Assembly (NCBI GenBank): GCA_035048485.1 | Contig: CM068588.1 | Location: 27,854,769 to 27,918,768 of the forward strand | Direction of reading: 5' to 3' | Length of the DNA: 64,000 bases | DNA from: Pteria penguin | Lineage: Eukaryota; Mollusca; Bivalvia; Pterioida; Pteriidae | Shown here: piece after piece, positions 22,420-34,623 of the stretch | Layout of the letters: every line of letters begins with the position of its first letter | Position numbering within the stretch: position 1 is the stretch's first letter | The notes under the pieces: generated by a model | What the model saw: only the letters and a program-made list of their open reading frames with translations | Told to the model about the DNA's origin: nothing | Databases searched by the model: none | Program-made: the position numbers and the translations under genes

Positions 22420-22800
22420 TTTTATACCATTATGTGTTTTACAATACCTTACGTGTTTATATTTTTATGACCTCTCAATATGCGATACCTGTTGACCCTT
22501 GTTCTTTACATGGAGGATTATTTATAAATTTTTAAATGTACGTCCTTTGATTGTTCTACTGTTACGGAGAGTGGGAAGGTGGGCCCGTGAACCGGTTAAC
22601 CACACCATTTGTTTGGCTTTTGTCAAATTAAATGGCCGTCGGTATCGTAATTGCACTACAATCAAATATTTTTGTAATGTGTTATATGTTCTAGCATATT
22701 ATTTATATTCATGTATTGTATAGCTCCATGGTGACTTCTGCCACATAACTGAGCCAGTATCTCCTCTTTTTTCTTTCTTATCTATTTCTGAAATATTGAC
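22420..22800 (+). repeat. R1 dispersed repeat
   Basis: This is the best partner of 10440-10800 (see the blocks listed there), ending with 'cataactgagccagtatctc'. Confidence 0.65.
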
Positions 22801-23239
22801 AGCATTTTCAGTCAACTTAGACTGATATTAAATTTCTTTATCTGTCACAATTCAACAGTCCATTTTTATGCTTAAATTTCATTTTGTTTATATTCAGCTT
22901 TTAGAGTTAGGGGGAGAGGTCAGATGAGGGATTTGGAGACCGATGAAGTTCCGAGCTGGTCTAGGATGGGGCCCTGGTAAGAGAACCAGGGAGAACCCCC
23001 GGAAGTTGCTTCTATTTGACGGTTTTAATATCTAACAATCGCGGAATTTCACTCTCCTTAGTCAGTATGTCTGCTGCCAGATAATCGAAACTTATTGTAA
23101 TATTACTCCAGTCTCTCCTATACTATAAAATTCTGACTGTACCTGTGGTGGATTTTGTCATACAACTTTGGAATAAATCTGACTCAGTTGCATAGTAATA
23201 GAACATATCTGTACGGACTGATTGATTTTACAATCTCAG

Positions 23240-23335
23240 CCGAAAGACAGAACACCGGTGTGCCCACGGCGGGAGTCGATCCCGTGACCTTTCGGTCACA
23301 AGCTGAGCACTTCATCCACTTAGCCACACCGGTTT
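23240..23335 (-). repeat. tRNA-like SINE, second family
   Basis: This is the same minus-strand sequence as 2765-2872, with an intact B-box complement in 'gggagtcgatccc' and an A-box complement in 'cttagccacaccgg'. It directly precedes the gypsy remnant. Confidence 0.65.
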
Positions 23336-23359
23336 CATCTCTGTTTAGACCCGAGACTA

Positions 23360-24770
23360 TTGATTCAAGTACATAAAAGGAATCAGCATCTTACACCATT
23401 GATGGAGTATATCCTACCCGAACTGTGTACGGACAGAATATTTTCAGTCGTAGATGCTAAAGACGGTTTTTGGCATGTCGAGCTAGAGGAATTTAGTAGC
23501 TACCTAACTACTTTCGCAACTCGATGGGAACGTGATCACTGAACAAGGAAGCTTTTGGTATATCCCCTGCGCGATGAGTTTTAGAGATGAACTGCGCATT
23601 GAACCGCAGAAAATCAAGGCAATTCAATAAATGCCTACATAAGCACCGCACTGAAATTTTTCGTGCGTACAAAACGTTGGTGACTCATTGGAATCTCGAC
23701 TAGTTGCATGTTTGATGCAGGATGGACACCCGATCTATGCTCAGAAAAAGAATTTATGGCCGTAGTATTTGAGATGGAAAGATTTGAGAAATATACATTG
23801 TGAAGACATGTTTTAGTAGTCAGATCACAAACCTTTGGAGATGATATACAGAACGCAACTGTAAAGTGATACAGATAGATAACAGTGTATATTTTTACGT
23901 ATACAGAAATTCTTTTATGAAATCATTTATAAAAAAGGATCTGAAATGTACTCTGCCAATACGCTTTCAACTTACTTTGACGCAATACACTCGTATCTCT
24001 AGGAGGAAAGTACTGCATTGATTTTCATGATATAGACCATTGAGCTTTTCTTGCTATTTCTAAGCAAATGATTACACTAATATGGAAAGCAACAAAGATG
24101 GATGTAATTTCTCTTTCTTTACGTGATCAAGAAAGGATGGTCAAACTCAGCCCAGCTTCATTCCACATTTTCCGTTTCGTGAGTTAATAATTCAAAATGG
24201 ACTTATATTCAAAGAGAACGTATCGTTTCCAGCATCAATCCGTACTGATATTATTGACAATGGACTGCCATTTAATGATAAGGAATCTCTCAAAATTTGC
24301 GAGGAAATTTGAGTTTTACCATTTATTCACATTCAAATAATAAAGTTGAAAATGCAGGGAAACTATTCAAAGACTCATAAATAAATTTGTAGCAGATTGT
24401 AACAACTTGTATTTTGCACTGGTGGATATCCTTAACACTCCTCTTGAAGATAAAGGAAACTCGGAAGGAGAGCTTAAGCTGGTATGTAATTTCCTATAGC
24501 CGAAGTTTCTCCGACCTCGTTATGCAGTCAAAATCAAGGATCAACTACACTGTCCTAAGGAAAGACTATCAAGATCGTGGTTTAAAGGAAATGGAGGAAA
24601 TGTCATCTCTTAGAGAGGGAGATATTGTACGCGTGAGCCCTAATGGCAATAAGACAACCTAAAGCAAGCAATCATCGAATGTCAGGTTGATGTCCGATCT
24701 GACATAATACTATTGAGGACAGACCAATTATAAGAAAACATTTAAACGAAATCACGAAAGATGATCCGCA
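23360..24770 (+). pseudogene. Ty3/gypsy retrotransposon remnant (RT, RNase H, integrase)
   Basis: Fragments of a gag-pol polyprotein appear in the correct order. The RT palm is at 23390-23540 (L-P-E-L-C...F-S-V-V-D-A-K-D-G-F-W-H-V then Y-L-T-T-F-A-T). RNase H pieces follow near 23720-23860 (D-G-H-P-I, E-R-F-E-K-Y, D-H-K-P-L-E-M-I). An integrase zinc-binding-like stretch lies at about 24030-24250. The integrase C-terminal end is at 24290-24770 (N-T-P-L-E-D-K-G, R-Y-A-V, then D-R-G-L-K-E-M and R-E-G-D-I-V-R-V). RT is cut short straight after the palm, the integrase D-D-E core is largely deleted, frames change and no LTRs are evident. The copy is dead. Confidence 0.8.
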
Positions 24771-25339
24771 GTCACGTGACAGTAGATACTGATGTTAGAA
24801 ACCGTAATGGATGAACGCGAACAAACCTCAAAACTATCAGGATTAGGACAGGATTCTTTATTCTAGTGTCTTTTATGTCGTATGCTAGTTAGTATTATTA
24901 GTTTAAGTAAACTGTGCTTAAAGACACTCTCTACCTCACATATTTAGTAGACAAATAGTCTAGAAGTTTATTAGATGTACAATGTATTATAATTGTAATG
25001 TTTCATTGTCATTTTTAACCAATTGTTTATTCTAGTCATTTGCACTTTTATGATTAAATTGAAATACAATTTAATGAAAAGCTATAAAATTTAATGATAC
25101 TAAATAATGAACAAACTTCTAGAACTATGGATATTAAGAGATAGATTTTAAAGACAGTGAACAATTTAATCTACAACTAATTAAAGAGAAGAATTTATCT
25201 TAAGACGGAAGATGAAACAATATGTGTGAATGTTCATTGGTACGAATTGATTGATAACTGATTTGTCTTATAAGAAAATGCATTCAGTTTAGTTCAGTTT
25301 TCACGATGTCGACTTACTCTGATCGTTATGGTCACAAAA

Positions 25340-25450
25340 TAAAATTGATATTATTACCAACACAAGACCCTCACAAACGTCATAGACCGTGGATGTCGTC
25401 GTCTCGAATGACTTTATTGTCCTTTATCCTAAGGTCTCTGTAGAATGTGC
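25340..25450 (+). pseudogene. Relic of the gene A-type tail exon
   Basis: The DNA matches 17835-17940: 'accaacacaaga(c/t)(c/t)c', 'cacaaacgtca', 'tctcgaatgactttattgtc / tctcgaattattacaatgtc' and 'ctaaggtctc'. Read in the tail frame it gives T-N-T-R-P-S-Q-T-S, then a stop, then V-V-S-N-D-F. The tyrosine pair of gene A is lost. Confidence 0.7.
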
Positions 25451-25499
25451 AGGTAAATTATGACAATAACTGAAGTAAACTTCTTAATTGTCAATGAAT

Positions 25500-26650
25500 A
25501 TCTAAAGTACTTGCTCATAAATTAAGCGTTTAAATATAAAAAATATATTTACTCAAGGTGGTTAACTTACATGTATACGGAAAACTAAATGTATTACGAA
25601 CACATTGTATACAGGTACATGATATCTCGTAGACGTGTGGGTTAGTGGAAATCAGAAGAAGTACGATCAAAACAAAACAAATTGTACGTCCCGAGATTTA
25701 GTACAATGCAAAATAATCGTAAGTAATTTCTACATTTGAGTTCACTACTTTTGATGAATCTCTACTACTTTTACTTGATTTTGAAGTGTTTTTATGTACT
25801 GTATTTAGAATTCGTTAAGGAGAGGTTTATATGAGATGCATGCCATACTTGATTAGCGAACGATATATCCGTGTTCTTATCAACTCCATTGTCGTATGAT
25901 CTTGTACAGGATACCACGTGTTTTTGTTTTGATACTTTTTTGTTAACGGTAATAAAGCATTGTAATAATACTGTGTATTCTGAATATAGCAGAGTATTAT
26001 AGACATTGCACAGAAATTTTTATATCAAAAAAGCTCAAAACCAAATTTTAGGATTTGAAGAATTAATATGTGCACGTGTTTGAGAAAAGAAATATATTTT
26101 ACAACTGCCTTAGCCTTATTAATGCAAGTGATATGTTGAATGTATTGGTCACTCATGGAACATAATAATCTACACTTAACTGCTATCATTGATTTTAATA
26201 CAAAGATCCTCTTAACGTAAATAGTATGAATACTTGACTATTACATTATATACTTCCTGGCGGATATATCTTTTCAATGTGATAAAAATATTTGGGCTTT
26301 TCATTATGAAATACTTATTGTAAAATGAATATACCTAACGATAAATAGATTTGAAAAAAATATATCTATCATGAAATCAGGATGGATACCACATTGTTTT
26401 GTTTCCCTATGTAAAGCCTTTTGGACAGATAAAGTAACCTTTAAGTAAAGGATAAAAGATTTCCTTTATTTATCATTTATACATTTAAATGTTACAAGTA
26501 ATGTAAATAAGAACCAAATAATGTAATTCAGACATTAATTCAGGAAACATATAAAGATTAGGAAATGGTAATGTTTTAATGTTTTCCTCCTACACTTCTC
26601 AATATCGTAGAATGATACCAGACCACACTATGTACATAAAAAATCGCAAA
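25500..26650 (+). repeat. Duplicated non-coding flank, copy 3
   Basis: This is colinear with 18000-19150 and, over 26060-26420, with 340-640. It lies between the tail-exon relic and array copy 2 of the membrane exon. Confidence 0.55.
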
Positions 26651-28014
26651 AGGGACATGGTAGATTTTCTCCTTGTTTCCACCAAAAGTTTGTAAAAATA
26701 TCGAAGAGTCCACCTAGTATACATGTATGAATTTCATGAAATGAATTTCTAACAGAAATACACAATTCTATCCTTTCCCCGCACTTGAGAGTCCAACCAT
26801 ACTATTCACAAATACACTTGCCATCAACTCTTAAATCCAACATAAAAGGCTGAGGGCTATTAACAACGAATCTTTCGAATGGGAAAATATTCATATCTGA
26901 TAATTCAGAATCTAAAGTCGAAGCCCGTACATGACGACAAAGATCCTAAATCTATGATAATTTTTAGTCGTTATTCCTGAAAAGAAAATGATGGTATCTC
27001 TCCGACTGAATATGATTTTCGTGATAGCAGAACTCATGATAATCGATAATTATTGTAGACAGAAACGTTCTTTACATTGTGTCATATCTTCAAAATATCC
27101 ATCTATAAGTCGTAACAAAGAAAATAACCTTCACTCTGGAGCAACAGCACTTCTGCAAAACGATACGCTCTAAATAAAATGAACGCAAGGGGTCCTGTAG
27201 GAATAGGTAACAAAGGAAAAGAAATGTTTCGACTTACCTGACCATGTATTTGAAAAACTTATATGCTCATACTTGATATATTTATACAAAGAATTTCGTA
27301 GTTTTAAGGAATGTATCAAAATAGAGATGTAGATATGGAAAACAGTGTATCAATATATTTTTATAAAAGAACGGAAAATGCATGCTGAACACTTTCTATA
27401 CAAAGTGAGTATAAAGTGAAAGTTAAAAAGGGAATAAGCACTTAATATGTACAATATGAACACTGTATCTAAAGTCGCTATATATATTGAGCTTTGACTG
27501 ACTGGCATACCATTGGCTTTTGCATTTGATTAATATGTTTATTCAATTATAATCTACGATAACAAATAGAAACGAAAGTGTCATCAAAATGTGTATACGT
27601 AAGTAATAATATAAATAGAAAAGGTGTGTTGAAGTTTGATGTGATTTGTCACGAGACAGTGACCACAAACATTGGAATTGTAGTGCAGTTATTCTTCTGA
27701 ATTACATATAAGGAAAACTAGGTTGAAATGTAAAATAATTTGTAACACTAAACAATACGAAGATTTTCAGTTTAATGACGCTTAAAGTTATTTTCTACGG
27801 TATCCTGTAATATTGAGGTATAACTGTCATAATGAAACAATCCCTATTATTTTCAGGCGTTGTATATACATACATAGATATATACATAAATAAAATAGTG
27901 ATATATCGTTGTTTTGGAGGGAAAGTATGTACAATGATACTATCGTCAAGAGACAATTATTTCCTGGTATATCCCCTTTAAATTGCACACAGACTTTGAA
28001 GCGTTTATTTAATT
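26651..28014. other. Spacer leading into array copy 2
   Basis: From about 27590 to 27990 the DNA aligns with 7545-7985 (5' part of the hydrophobic exon region) but has many stops, so it is decayed sequence and not an exon. Nothing else is recognised. Confidence 0.45.
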
Positions 28015-28176
28015 GCAGATAGATTATTTGCCTGTTACTTCTTGTACATCGTACATAAATTTATTTAAATCGACGGAATTTCAAGGAAAACAATTAATTA
28101 TGTCCTTCAGTGATGTGAATTGGATTTTATGTGTTATAAAAGTCCTATCTTTACCTCTTTGTTTAGCGTCTGCAAA
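28015..28176 (+). CDS. Membrane exon, array copy 2 (partial)
   Basis: Following a possible acceptor, ttaattgcag, there is an open stretch ending M-S-F-S-D-V-N-W-I-L-C-V-I-K-V-L-S-L-P-L-C-L-A-S-A at donor GCAAA/gtaagt. It aligns with the last third of the 54264 exon (x-D-V-x-W-I-x-x-x-x-K-V-x-S-L-x-x-x-F/L-A). The first two-thirds of that exon, with the other helices, are broken in this copy. It may be a shortened gene or a relic still holding its splice site. A 464-bp minus-strand ORF over the adjacent microsatellite is an artefact. Confidence 0.45.
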
Positions 28177-28283
28177 GTAAGTAAACGTTTCTAATGAGTT
28201 TTGAAAGTTTATATCATTTATGTTATAATCTTTGTATTTACTTTCATCATTGTATTGATGGAAGAAGACCATGACATAGATAC

Positions 28284-28308
28284 ACACAGACACACACAGA
28301 CACATACA

Positions 28309-28404
<96 letters not shown>

Positions 28405-28445
28405 CAAATAAATAAAATAAATAAATAAATAAATAAATAAAATAA
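28284..28445 (+). repeat. Compound microsatellite (CA)n(TA)n(AAAT)n
   Basis: The order is (ACACAG)n, (CA)n, an uninterrupted (TA)n of about 57 bases, then (AAAT)n. It creates long false ORFs in several frames. Confidence 0.97.
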
Positions 28446-28732
28446 ATAACTGCCATTTTAACATATGTACAAATAAAATAAATAACTTCAATTTAACATA
28501 TTTGTAACGAAGATCAATGTGTACTTTCCAAAAAAGGTGAAACATATTAATATAGCATGTGTAAAACGTTAGATTATCGGGTGAATATATTTCCTTTCTG
28601 GAAGTAATTCAAATATATGGTAAAACTGTTGTCATTGGCATTGCTTTACACAAAATATATGTATAAATAAACTTTTTTTAAGAACTGCAGGTTTTACATA
28701 TATATTAATCTATGCCCAAATATTTTTTTCAG

Positions 28733-28776
28733 TAACAGTAGTAAAGACATATTGATAAATGGAATACTTAAGAATG
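28733..28776 (+). CDS. 44-bp micro-exon, array copy 2
   Basis: Acceptor tttttttcag and donor AATG/gtaaga bound a stretch of the same length and phase as the other two copies. With the AA carried over from the 28176 boundary it reads N-N-S-S-K-D-I-L-I-N-G-I-L-K-N. It keeps N-x-S and the I-x-x-N-G-I core. No downstream last exon is recognised in this copy. Confidence 0.65.
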
Positions 28777-30239
28777 GTAAGAATGTTAGAGAATGTATGT
28801 ATTAATATTGATTGATGCAAACAATGTAACGTTAAGTATACAAAATCAGTGTACGGAAACAAGATCAGAATGTGTGAAAACTTTTACTTGGCTCTTTGGA
28901 TTTATTAGCAATATATATTCAATAGTTGAATAATTCACGTTCCATGTTTTTGTTTGTGAAGAATATTTTAGCATGGACACATCGCAAAGTAACCCGAAAT
29001 CAAGCCGCTTCTACAAAATTACAGTATTGTTTACCGATCTGAAGTATACGTCAGAGTACACATGTTGATTTCAGTATATGTTTTAAAAAAGGCAAAATGT
29101 ATCACTGGCAATACCAAACCATTTTTTAAAATAAATTTAATGTAAGTTTGATATATGACAGGTTTCCCCCATACTATAATGTTTCTTATAGGGGTAAATA
29201 GTCACCGTTACATAATACTTTTGCTTTTACTTCCCTCTGTTTTCTCAAAGGAGTAAAACATGAACATTGCAATAGTGAGTAAACCACCGTAATAACTGAT
29301 TTATACAGTTACGTATGTTCACTGGAGAGGGATCAACTTAAACAACTTAAGATAGCGATTGTAAGGAGCACTATGAAAATGACCCATTGAAATTTAAAAA
29401 CTTTTATATATGGTGGTGCTGGATATGATTTGAGATTCGAGTCAAAATATAAATACACCATTGATGGTTGGGTTGTCAACTAGAGTTATCTCCCTTTGTA
29501 TACCTTTATATATCAAATGACGAGAACAGTAAGAACATTTGGACAGGCATATTTTTTATTAAAAATAATAAATTGCCTCGTATCACAGGCATTACTTCTT
29601 ATTTAATACTCACAAAAAGATTGAAATCATATTTAGTCAGCAAAGTATTTAAAGAAATTTGATATTTTTCTGAAAATATTTTTATCATATTAAGTGACAT
29701 TTTCCTCGAAAATAAGAAGAAAATCTAACGATTTACTTTTTTATCTTATTGTTTTGATTTCATGGGCATTTCATAACTCTGTATTGAACAAAAAAATCAA
29801 TATATCATTCAAGGCATCTAAGAGCAGGAGTGGCCTCAGTGTTACGCTACCCCTTGAACATTAAATTTTAAACAACACGAAACCCATATGTTTTTAACCT
29901 TGACCTTTGAAATATGACCTTTGCTTGAAGTCAAAACACAGCTAGATTTAACATCATTATTGATACACAGCTTTATCTCGCTTTATCTCAGTCAAAGTTG
30001 TCAGGAATATGATATAGTAGACAAGATGTGCTGGTGAAACGTGGATGTATTCACATTCAATGACCAAGTGAGAAATGATAAGTCCTGCTTCTTGATCTTT
30101 GACTCTTTACTCTATTTATCAAAGATGAACCTTGAAATATACTTTTATATCAGTAGAAATGCAAAGAATGAAGTCTAAATAATTTATGCTTCAAAATTAT
30201 GGGTGCACCCCCTTCCCTTACCTCATCTTCCTACTCTAC
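28777..30239. other. Spacer, nothing recognised
   Basis: This is AT-rich, with short chance ORFs only (for example 29468-29662). No tandem repeat or tRNA-like structure was noticed. Confidence 0.4.
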
Positions 30240-30460
30240 ATTTCTTTTGTTTCTATATTTCTTATCTTTTATTTTTTAAACGTGTGTCCTGTTACTGTAC
30301 TGCTTTTGCGCCTTCGTAACTCTGTATCGCAACTGTAGCACAAAGTTTTTGTAAAGTCATTTCATGTACTAGTGTGCCTTGTCATGTTTTATTATGCATC
30401 TGCTCGGTGATTCTGTAGAACAACTGAGTCAGATAGCTTTCTCTTTCCCTTAAAGATATT
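30240..30460 (+). repeat. R1 relic
   Basis: The blocks 'ttttttaaacgtgtgtcctg', 'gtactgcttttg' and 'actgagtcagatagctttct' correspond to the middle and end of 22420-22800. Confidence 0.45.
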
Positions 30461-31699
30461 ACAGTGTCGTCTGCTTACAGTTGCAACCCATTCCAAAATA
30501 TCTAGAACTGGTTGGATTGCAATCTTTCCTTAACCTATAAGAATGCTCATTTCTCCCGCTTTTCTTGATTTCCGAATTTATTTTATTACAGTATTTTAGT
30601 CGTTTTGATCTTTTAGCCGATATTTTTCTGGCAAACTTCCCTCTCACGTTTACCTATTCGTCTACTTCTCTCATTGCATTACACCGGAAATATAGGAATA
30701 CGTAACAATTAAATATTTAAATAGCATATGATTTGATCACTTGACGTCTTGCAATCGTTTCCTTAAAGTGATGGTGTCGGGTGGCAGTGACATTTTATAT
30801 ACAGAATTTAACCACATTCATCGTCTCTACACATTGTTGTAGTATGTGCCATCTTAGTCCCAAATACCAGACCCAAGCATGAGACGTGGATCTGAATTCC
30901 TCCTACAGAGAGAATTGACGGGAATTGACAAAATCAGAAATTTGTGATAAGAAAATCACTTACACTTGTTTACATCCAAATTATAATGCTTCTATATCAG
31001 AAAGTTCGACAAAAGGCTCGTAGCAAACTACATGTATTGTAAATATTCTTTAGCTGGATTTTTCCACGATTTCTATTTTTATGTAATGGTAAATTCCAAT
31101 TTGAATGAATAGGAGGAATATGGTGATATAAAGTTAAAAATGATTTGCTTCAGGACTTGAAATTTGTGATATGAAAGCATTGTTTGTATGGATAAAACAA
31201 CTGAATAATAAAGCAACTTGTGAATAATATATTGTTTTTTATTATTCCCGTCGATTTTCTCTTTGGGAGAAATTCAGACCGAATTCTTATGTTTGTGTCT
31301 GACATTTTGGACTAAAGTTAGTATCACCTATGCATTCATGTCGATAGTATCTAGCCAAACAAGAGACGCTGCCTCCTTCCTGAACACCTCGTCTAGCCGT
31401 TGGTAAATGAAAGTGATCCGTGGTAGTTGTTGATTTTGTCAGAATGATATTGTATGGTTTTAATTATTTACAGTTTGGATCACCAAATTCATATTTCCCT
31501 TGCAATAAAATGTCCAATGGTAGGATCGGATCGCTACATGCTACTGAAACATAATAAATAAAATCATAGGTGTAGAATGCTATATGGGAGATACTTATCC
31601 TGGTCTTAGTTCACTTCATTGCTACTGGAAGTAAAGTTTCGCAGTAAGTTGTGGTTCTCTATTATGGTCGTCATAGGTGTGTCATTATGGGATACAAAA
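30461..31699. other. Spacer, nothing recognised
   Basis: A 62-codon basic minus-strand ORF at 30459-30647 has no family I recognise. The rest is AT-rich without visible structure. Confidence 0.35.
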
Positions 31700-32014
31700 C
31701 ATTGTTATTTATTGTATTATAGAAACGGCATAACATGTTCTATATTCTCTTTCACCATTATTACTCAATACATATATTGGTATTCACAAATGTGTAATAC
31801 TGTTTGTATGAATTTGAACTTACTTACATTTGTCATATGTTACTTCAATGTTTATAACACCAGTAAAAGATGAATGACTGGATACTGACAAATATAATCA
31901 GAGCTTCTGTACTGACCAAAATTAAAACAAGAATATAATGTTAGTATATATATTACCCTCATATGTTATATTCGAGATCTACAATTCCATACTTACTTGA
32001 TTTTGTTGTAACAG
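31700..32014 (+). repeat. Intron segment duplicated at 33930-34230
   Basis: The two segments share 'ttattactcaatacata', 'atactgtttgtatgaatttg', 'tatgttacttcaatgtt' and 'tcagagcttctgtactgacc' in order. Here the segment runs straight into the EGF-like exon at 32015; the other copy does not. Confidence 0.9.
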
Positions 32015-32152
32015 AATGCCCATTAGGTCGGATTGGTATAAATTGTACAGAGTCATGTCCTACAATGTATTATGGAAAACACTGTGAATCTAAATGCAAT
32101 TGCTCATCATCTGAAATCTGTTCACCAGAAGCAGGATGCATACGTATACAGG
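32015..32152 (+). CDS. EGF-like exon, gene B, first
   Basis: The exon is 138 bp, phase 1-1, with acceptor tgtaacag and donor ACAGG/gtgagt. The protein is nearly the same as the 14015 exon, with the eight cysteines conserved and C-P-L-G-R-I-G-I-N-C, M-Y-Y-G-K-H-C, S-K-C-N-C and C-S-P-E-A-G-C. Followed by the 33385 exon it gives at least two tandem repeats in gene B. Because exons are 1-1 they can be added or lost without shifting the frame, as is common in this receptor class. Confidence 0.85.
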
Positions 32153-32715
32153 GTGAGTTTTTGTATCAATAAACTTTGATGTTATAAACTTTGACATACA
32201 ATAGCTAAATAGAAATCGCCGTTGTCTTCCAATAAATATGTTTTATTATCTATAATGTCAATAGCATGATTAATGACTTTAAATCTCATTATCAAGGGCC
32301 AATTTCAAATTATCAGATTATGTAACGTTACGCATTTCATATTCTGAATTTTGTTCTCACTGCTTTCTTCAGCAGAGTTTGTAACTATGTCCACTCAGCG
32401 ACTTTGACTTTGACTTTTCACCTTGTTGTGTTGCAATAACATTCTCTTTCTTATATGCAGTTCTGAATAATACTTTTGTTGGGATTTCATTGCAGGTTAA
32501 GGGCAGACGTGAGACACTTGCATCTATTTCTATCTTTTTCGTTTTGGTTTGTCTTTTCACCACTTTTAAGGAAAAGCAGTTACTTACTCATGCTATTATT
32601 TCATCCGAATGCAGTCATCTAGTAAATTGGAAATAAAATTCTTTTCAGATTTTATTTGTGTCAGATATGTTGTATACTCACACATATTTTATTTATAAAA
32701 AAGTATATCAAGGGA

Positions 32716-32716
<1 letters not shown>

Positions 32717-32769
<53 letters not shown>

Positions 32770-32780
32770 TGTGTGTGTAG
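32717..32780 (+). repeat. (TG)n microsatellite
   Basis: An almost pure 'gtgtgt' run of about 64 bases, with one 'tttg' interruption. Confidence 0.97.
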
Positions 32781-32822
32781 GTATAGTTTATATAATTAGG
32801 TAATCTCGTACACATTTTAAAC

Positions 32823-33096
32823 AAGCCGGCGTGGCCTAGTGGTATCGCGTCGGACTCCCGATCGGGAGGCCGGGGTTCGAGTCCCGCTCTGGTCATGCCG
32901 GTGTCCTGTCTTTCGGATGAGACAGTAAAAACCGAGGCCCCGTGTCGTGGTATGCATGGCACGTTAAAGATCCCTCACTGCTTCAGGTGGGTCCGTTGCA
33001 AAGGTCAAAATTTGTATGCCCCGCATCAGGCAGATGCCGTCACCATATACGTGAAATCTTCGTGGTGTGACGTAAAACAAAAATCAATCAATCTAT
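32823..33096 (+). mobile_element. tRNA-derived SINE with target-site duplication
   Basis: The head 'ggcctagtggtatcgcgtcg' (A box) and 'ggttcgagtcc' (B box) is followed by the central 'ggcacgttaaagatccctca' and tail 'aaaatcaatcaatc'. The flanks cacattttaaac (32811-32822) and cacatttataac (33097-33108) look like a 12-bp duplication. It sits in the intron between the two EGF-like exons of gene B, in the sense direction. Confidence 0.92.
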
Positions 33097-33384
33097 CACA
33101 TTTATAACATGGCTGGGTCCTGACGTTGTGTGACTGCGACACTTGTCCACATTCATCGTGTCTATGCAATTGATGCACTGTTTCTGTGTATGTGTTTTGG
33201 ACCATGTTGGCGGGTGTGATTCGTAGTACGGTGATATTTCCTCTTCTCAGTACATCGTCTCCTTAATGTATGTCAATTCTGGTACGTAGACTTTGGTGTC
33301 GCAATGACATTGCTTCAGTTATTGTCGTATTTCACATTATAGATCTATAGTTTCATAGTTTTCATATTGATATTATCGTAATAG

Positions 33385-33522
33385 GTTGCCAATTCGAAAA
33401 GATGGATATGAATTGTGCAGATACGTGTCTAACATTAAATAATTGGAATCACTGTGAATCTAAATGCAATTGCACATCATCTACAATATGTTCACCAGAA
33501 ACAGGATGCATACTTGAACAGG
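33385..33522 (+). CDS. EGF-like exon, gene B, second
   Basis: The exon is again 138 bp and phase 1-1 (acceptor taatag, donor ACAGG/gtaagg). It is diverged: C-Q-F-E-K..N-C-A-D-T-C, then N-W-N-H-C-E-S-K-C-N-C and C-S-P-E-T-G-C. The usual C-P-x-x-x-Y-G stretch is replaced by L-T-L-N-N-W. All cysteines are kept, so the fold is probably intact. It joins in frame to the membrane exon at 34469. Confidence 0.85.
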
Positions 33523-33929
33523 GTAAGGTTTTTTGTATCAATATACTTGTTTTAGTATTTAGCCTCTGTTATTGTTTTAGTATGGTTTTTTTTTGGGGGG
33601 GGGGGGTTGTTATTATCTAATTTTAAGGGGTGTTTTGTTTTTCTTTTGTTATATTGGTTGTTATGGGGTTGTTGTTTGGATTTTTATTGGTTGTTTTATT
33701 TATACATATTTCTTAATTCCATAATGAATATGAGGCTATTTCATAAATAAATAATGGTAATCAGAGCAAATATCTCAAAATCTCAATTTTAGATTTCCCA
33801 AGATCATATTACTCGGAGTTTCAAATTACCTACCATTATATATGTCCATCTTCACATTGTTTTTCCAATGATTTCCTTTACAAGGTGAAATTTACGATAA
33901 GATTCATTATAGTGGTCCTCACAGATGTT

Positions 33930-34230
33930 TCAACAAGTAGAATTATTCATGGTATTATAGATATGGCTTAACAAATTCTACTTTCAATTCATCATTATTA
34001 CTCAATACATACATATGTATTCACAGATGTGAAATACTGTTTGTATGAATTTGAACTTGCATTTGTTATATGTTACTTCAATGTTGATAATATGAGTAAA
34101 CTAGAAAATGATAAATATCATCAGAGCTTCTGTACTGACCAAACTTTAATACAGTTACGGTATATGTTTTCGTATATTTATTACCCTCATGTTACATTCC
34201 AGATATACAGTTTCATACTTACTACTATTA
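33930..34230 (+). repeat. Duplicated intron segment lacking its EGF exon
   Basis: This is the counterpart of 31700-32014. It ends in 'cagatatacagtttcatactt' followed by (ATT)n where the 31.7-kb copy has its acceptor and exon, so a third EGF-like exon has been lost or never copied. Confidence 0.85.
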
Positions 34231-34468
34231 TTATTATTAATCTATCAATCAATACAGTTGAATGGAATAACTTTAGATATACATGTACATATTAATGAAA
34301 TGATATGTTTTAAGCAATCATTTCCGTTAATGCCAATACATGATTTCCTAGTCAGTTTAATTATCAGTAAAATGTGAATGTAGTGCATATAGTTGGTCGT
34401 ACGTTTTGCCTTCAAGTAGGTATTTTTTTCTTATACTCACGAAAAATCCCCTATTTTCCTTTTCAAAG

Positions 34469-34570
34469 AGTCCCCTACAAAGAACGTTTCCTCTTTGTGG
34501 TACTCATTCACTGCTGCTTTTATCTTTACAATCTGCGGTGTAAACTTCATCTTCATCGGCATCAATATCG
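34469..34570 (+). CDS. Transmembrane exon, gene B
   Basis: Between acceptor ttcaaag and donor ATCG/gtaagt, 102 bp in phase 1-1 read E-S-P-T-K-N-V-S-S-L-W-Y followed by a hydrophobic run of about 22 residues (F, I, A, G and one C). It is homologous to the 14959 exon (shared S-P-T-x-x-V..L-W-Y). It joins in phase to the EGF exon before it and to the tail at 37751, giving an open EGF-EGF-TM-tail model. Confidence 0.8.
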
Positions 34571-34623
34571 GTAAGTTGTGGTTAAAGGTGTCGGATTTTT
34601 AGGTTTAAAATGTCATTCATTTC

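Noticed and set aside
23155..23376. 73-codon ORF upstream of the gypsy remnant
   Set aside because: Most of it lies in the minus-strand tRNA-like SINE.
28081..28545. 154-codon minus ORF with Y-I and C-V runs
   Set aside because: It is a translation of the (TA)n/(CA)n microsatellite. The true signal here is the plus-strand membrane exon that ends at 28176.
32895..33107. 70-codon ORF repeated at 59107-59310
   Set aside because: It is identical in kind because both lie inside copies of the SINE; it is not a gene.
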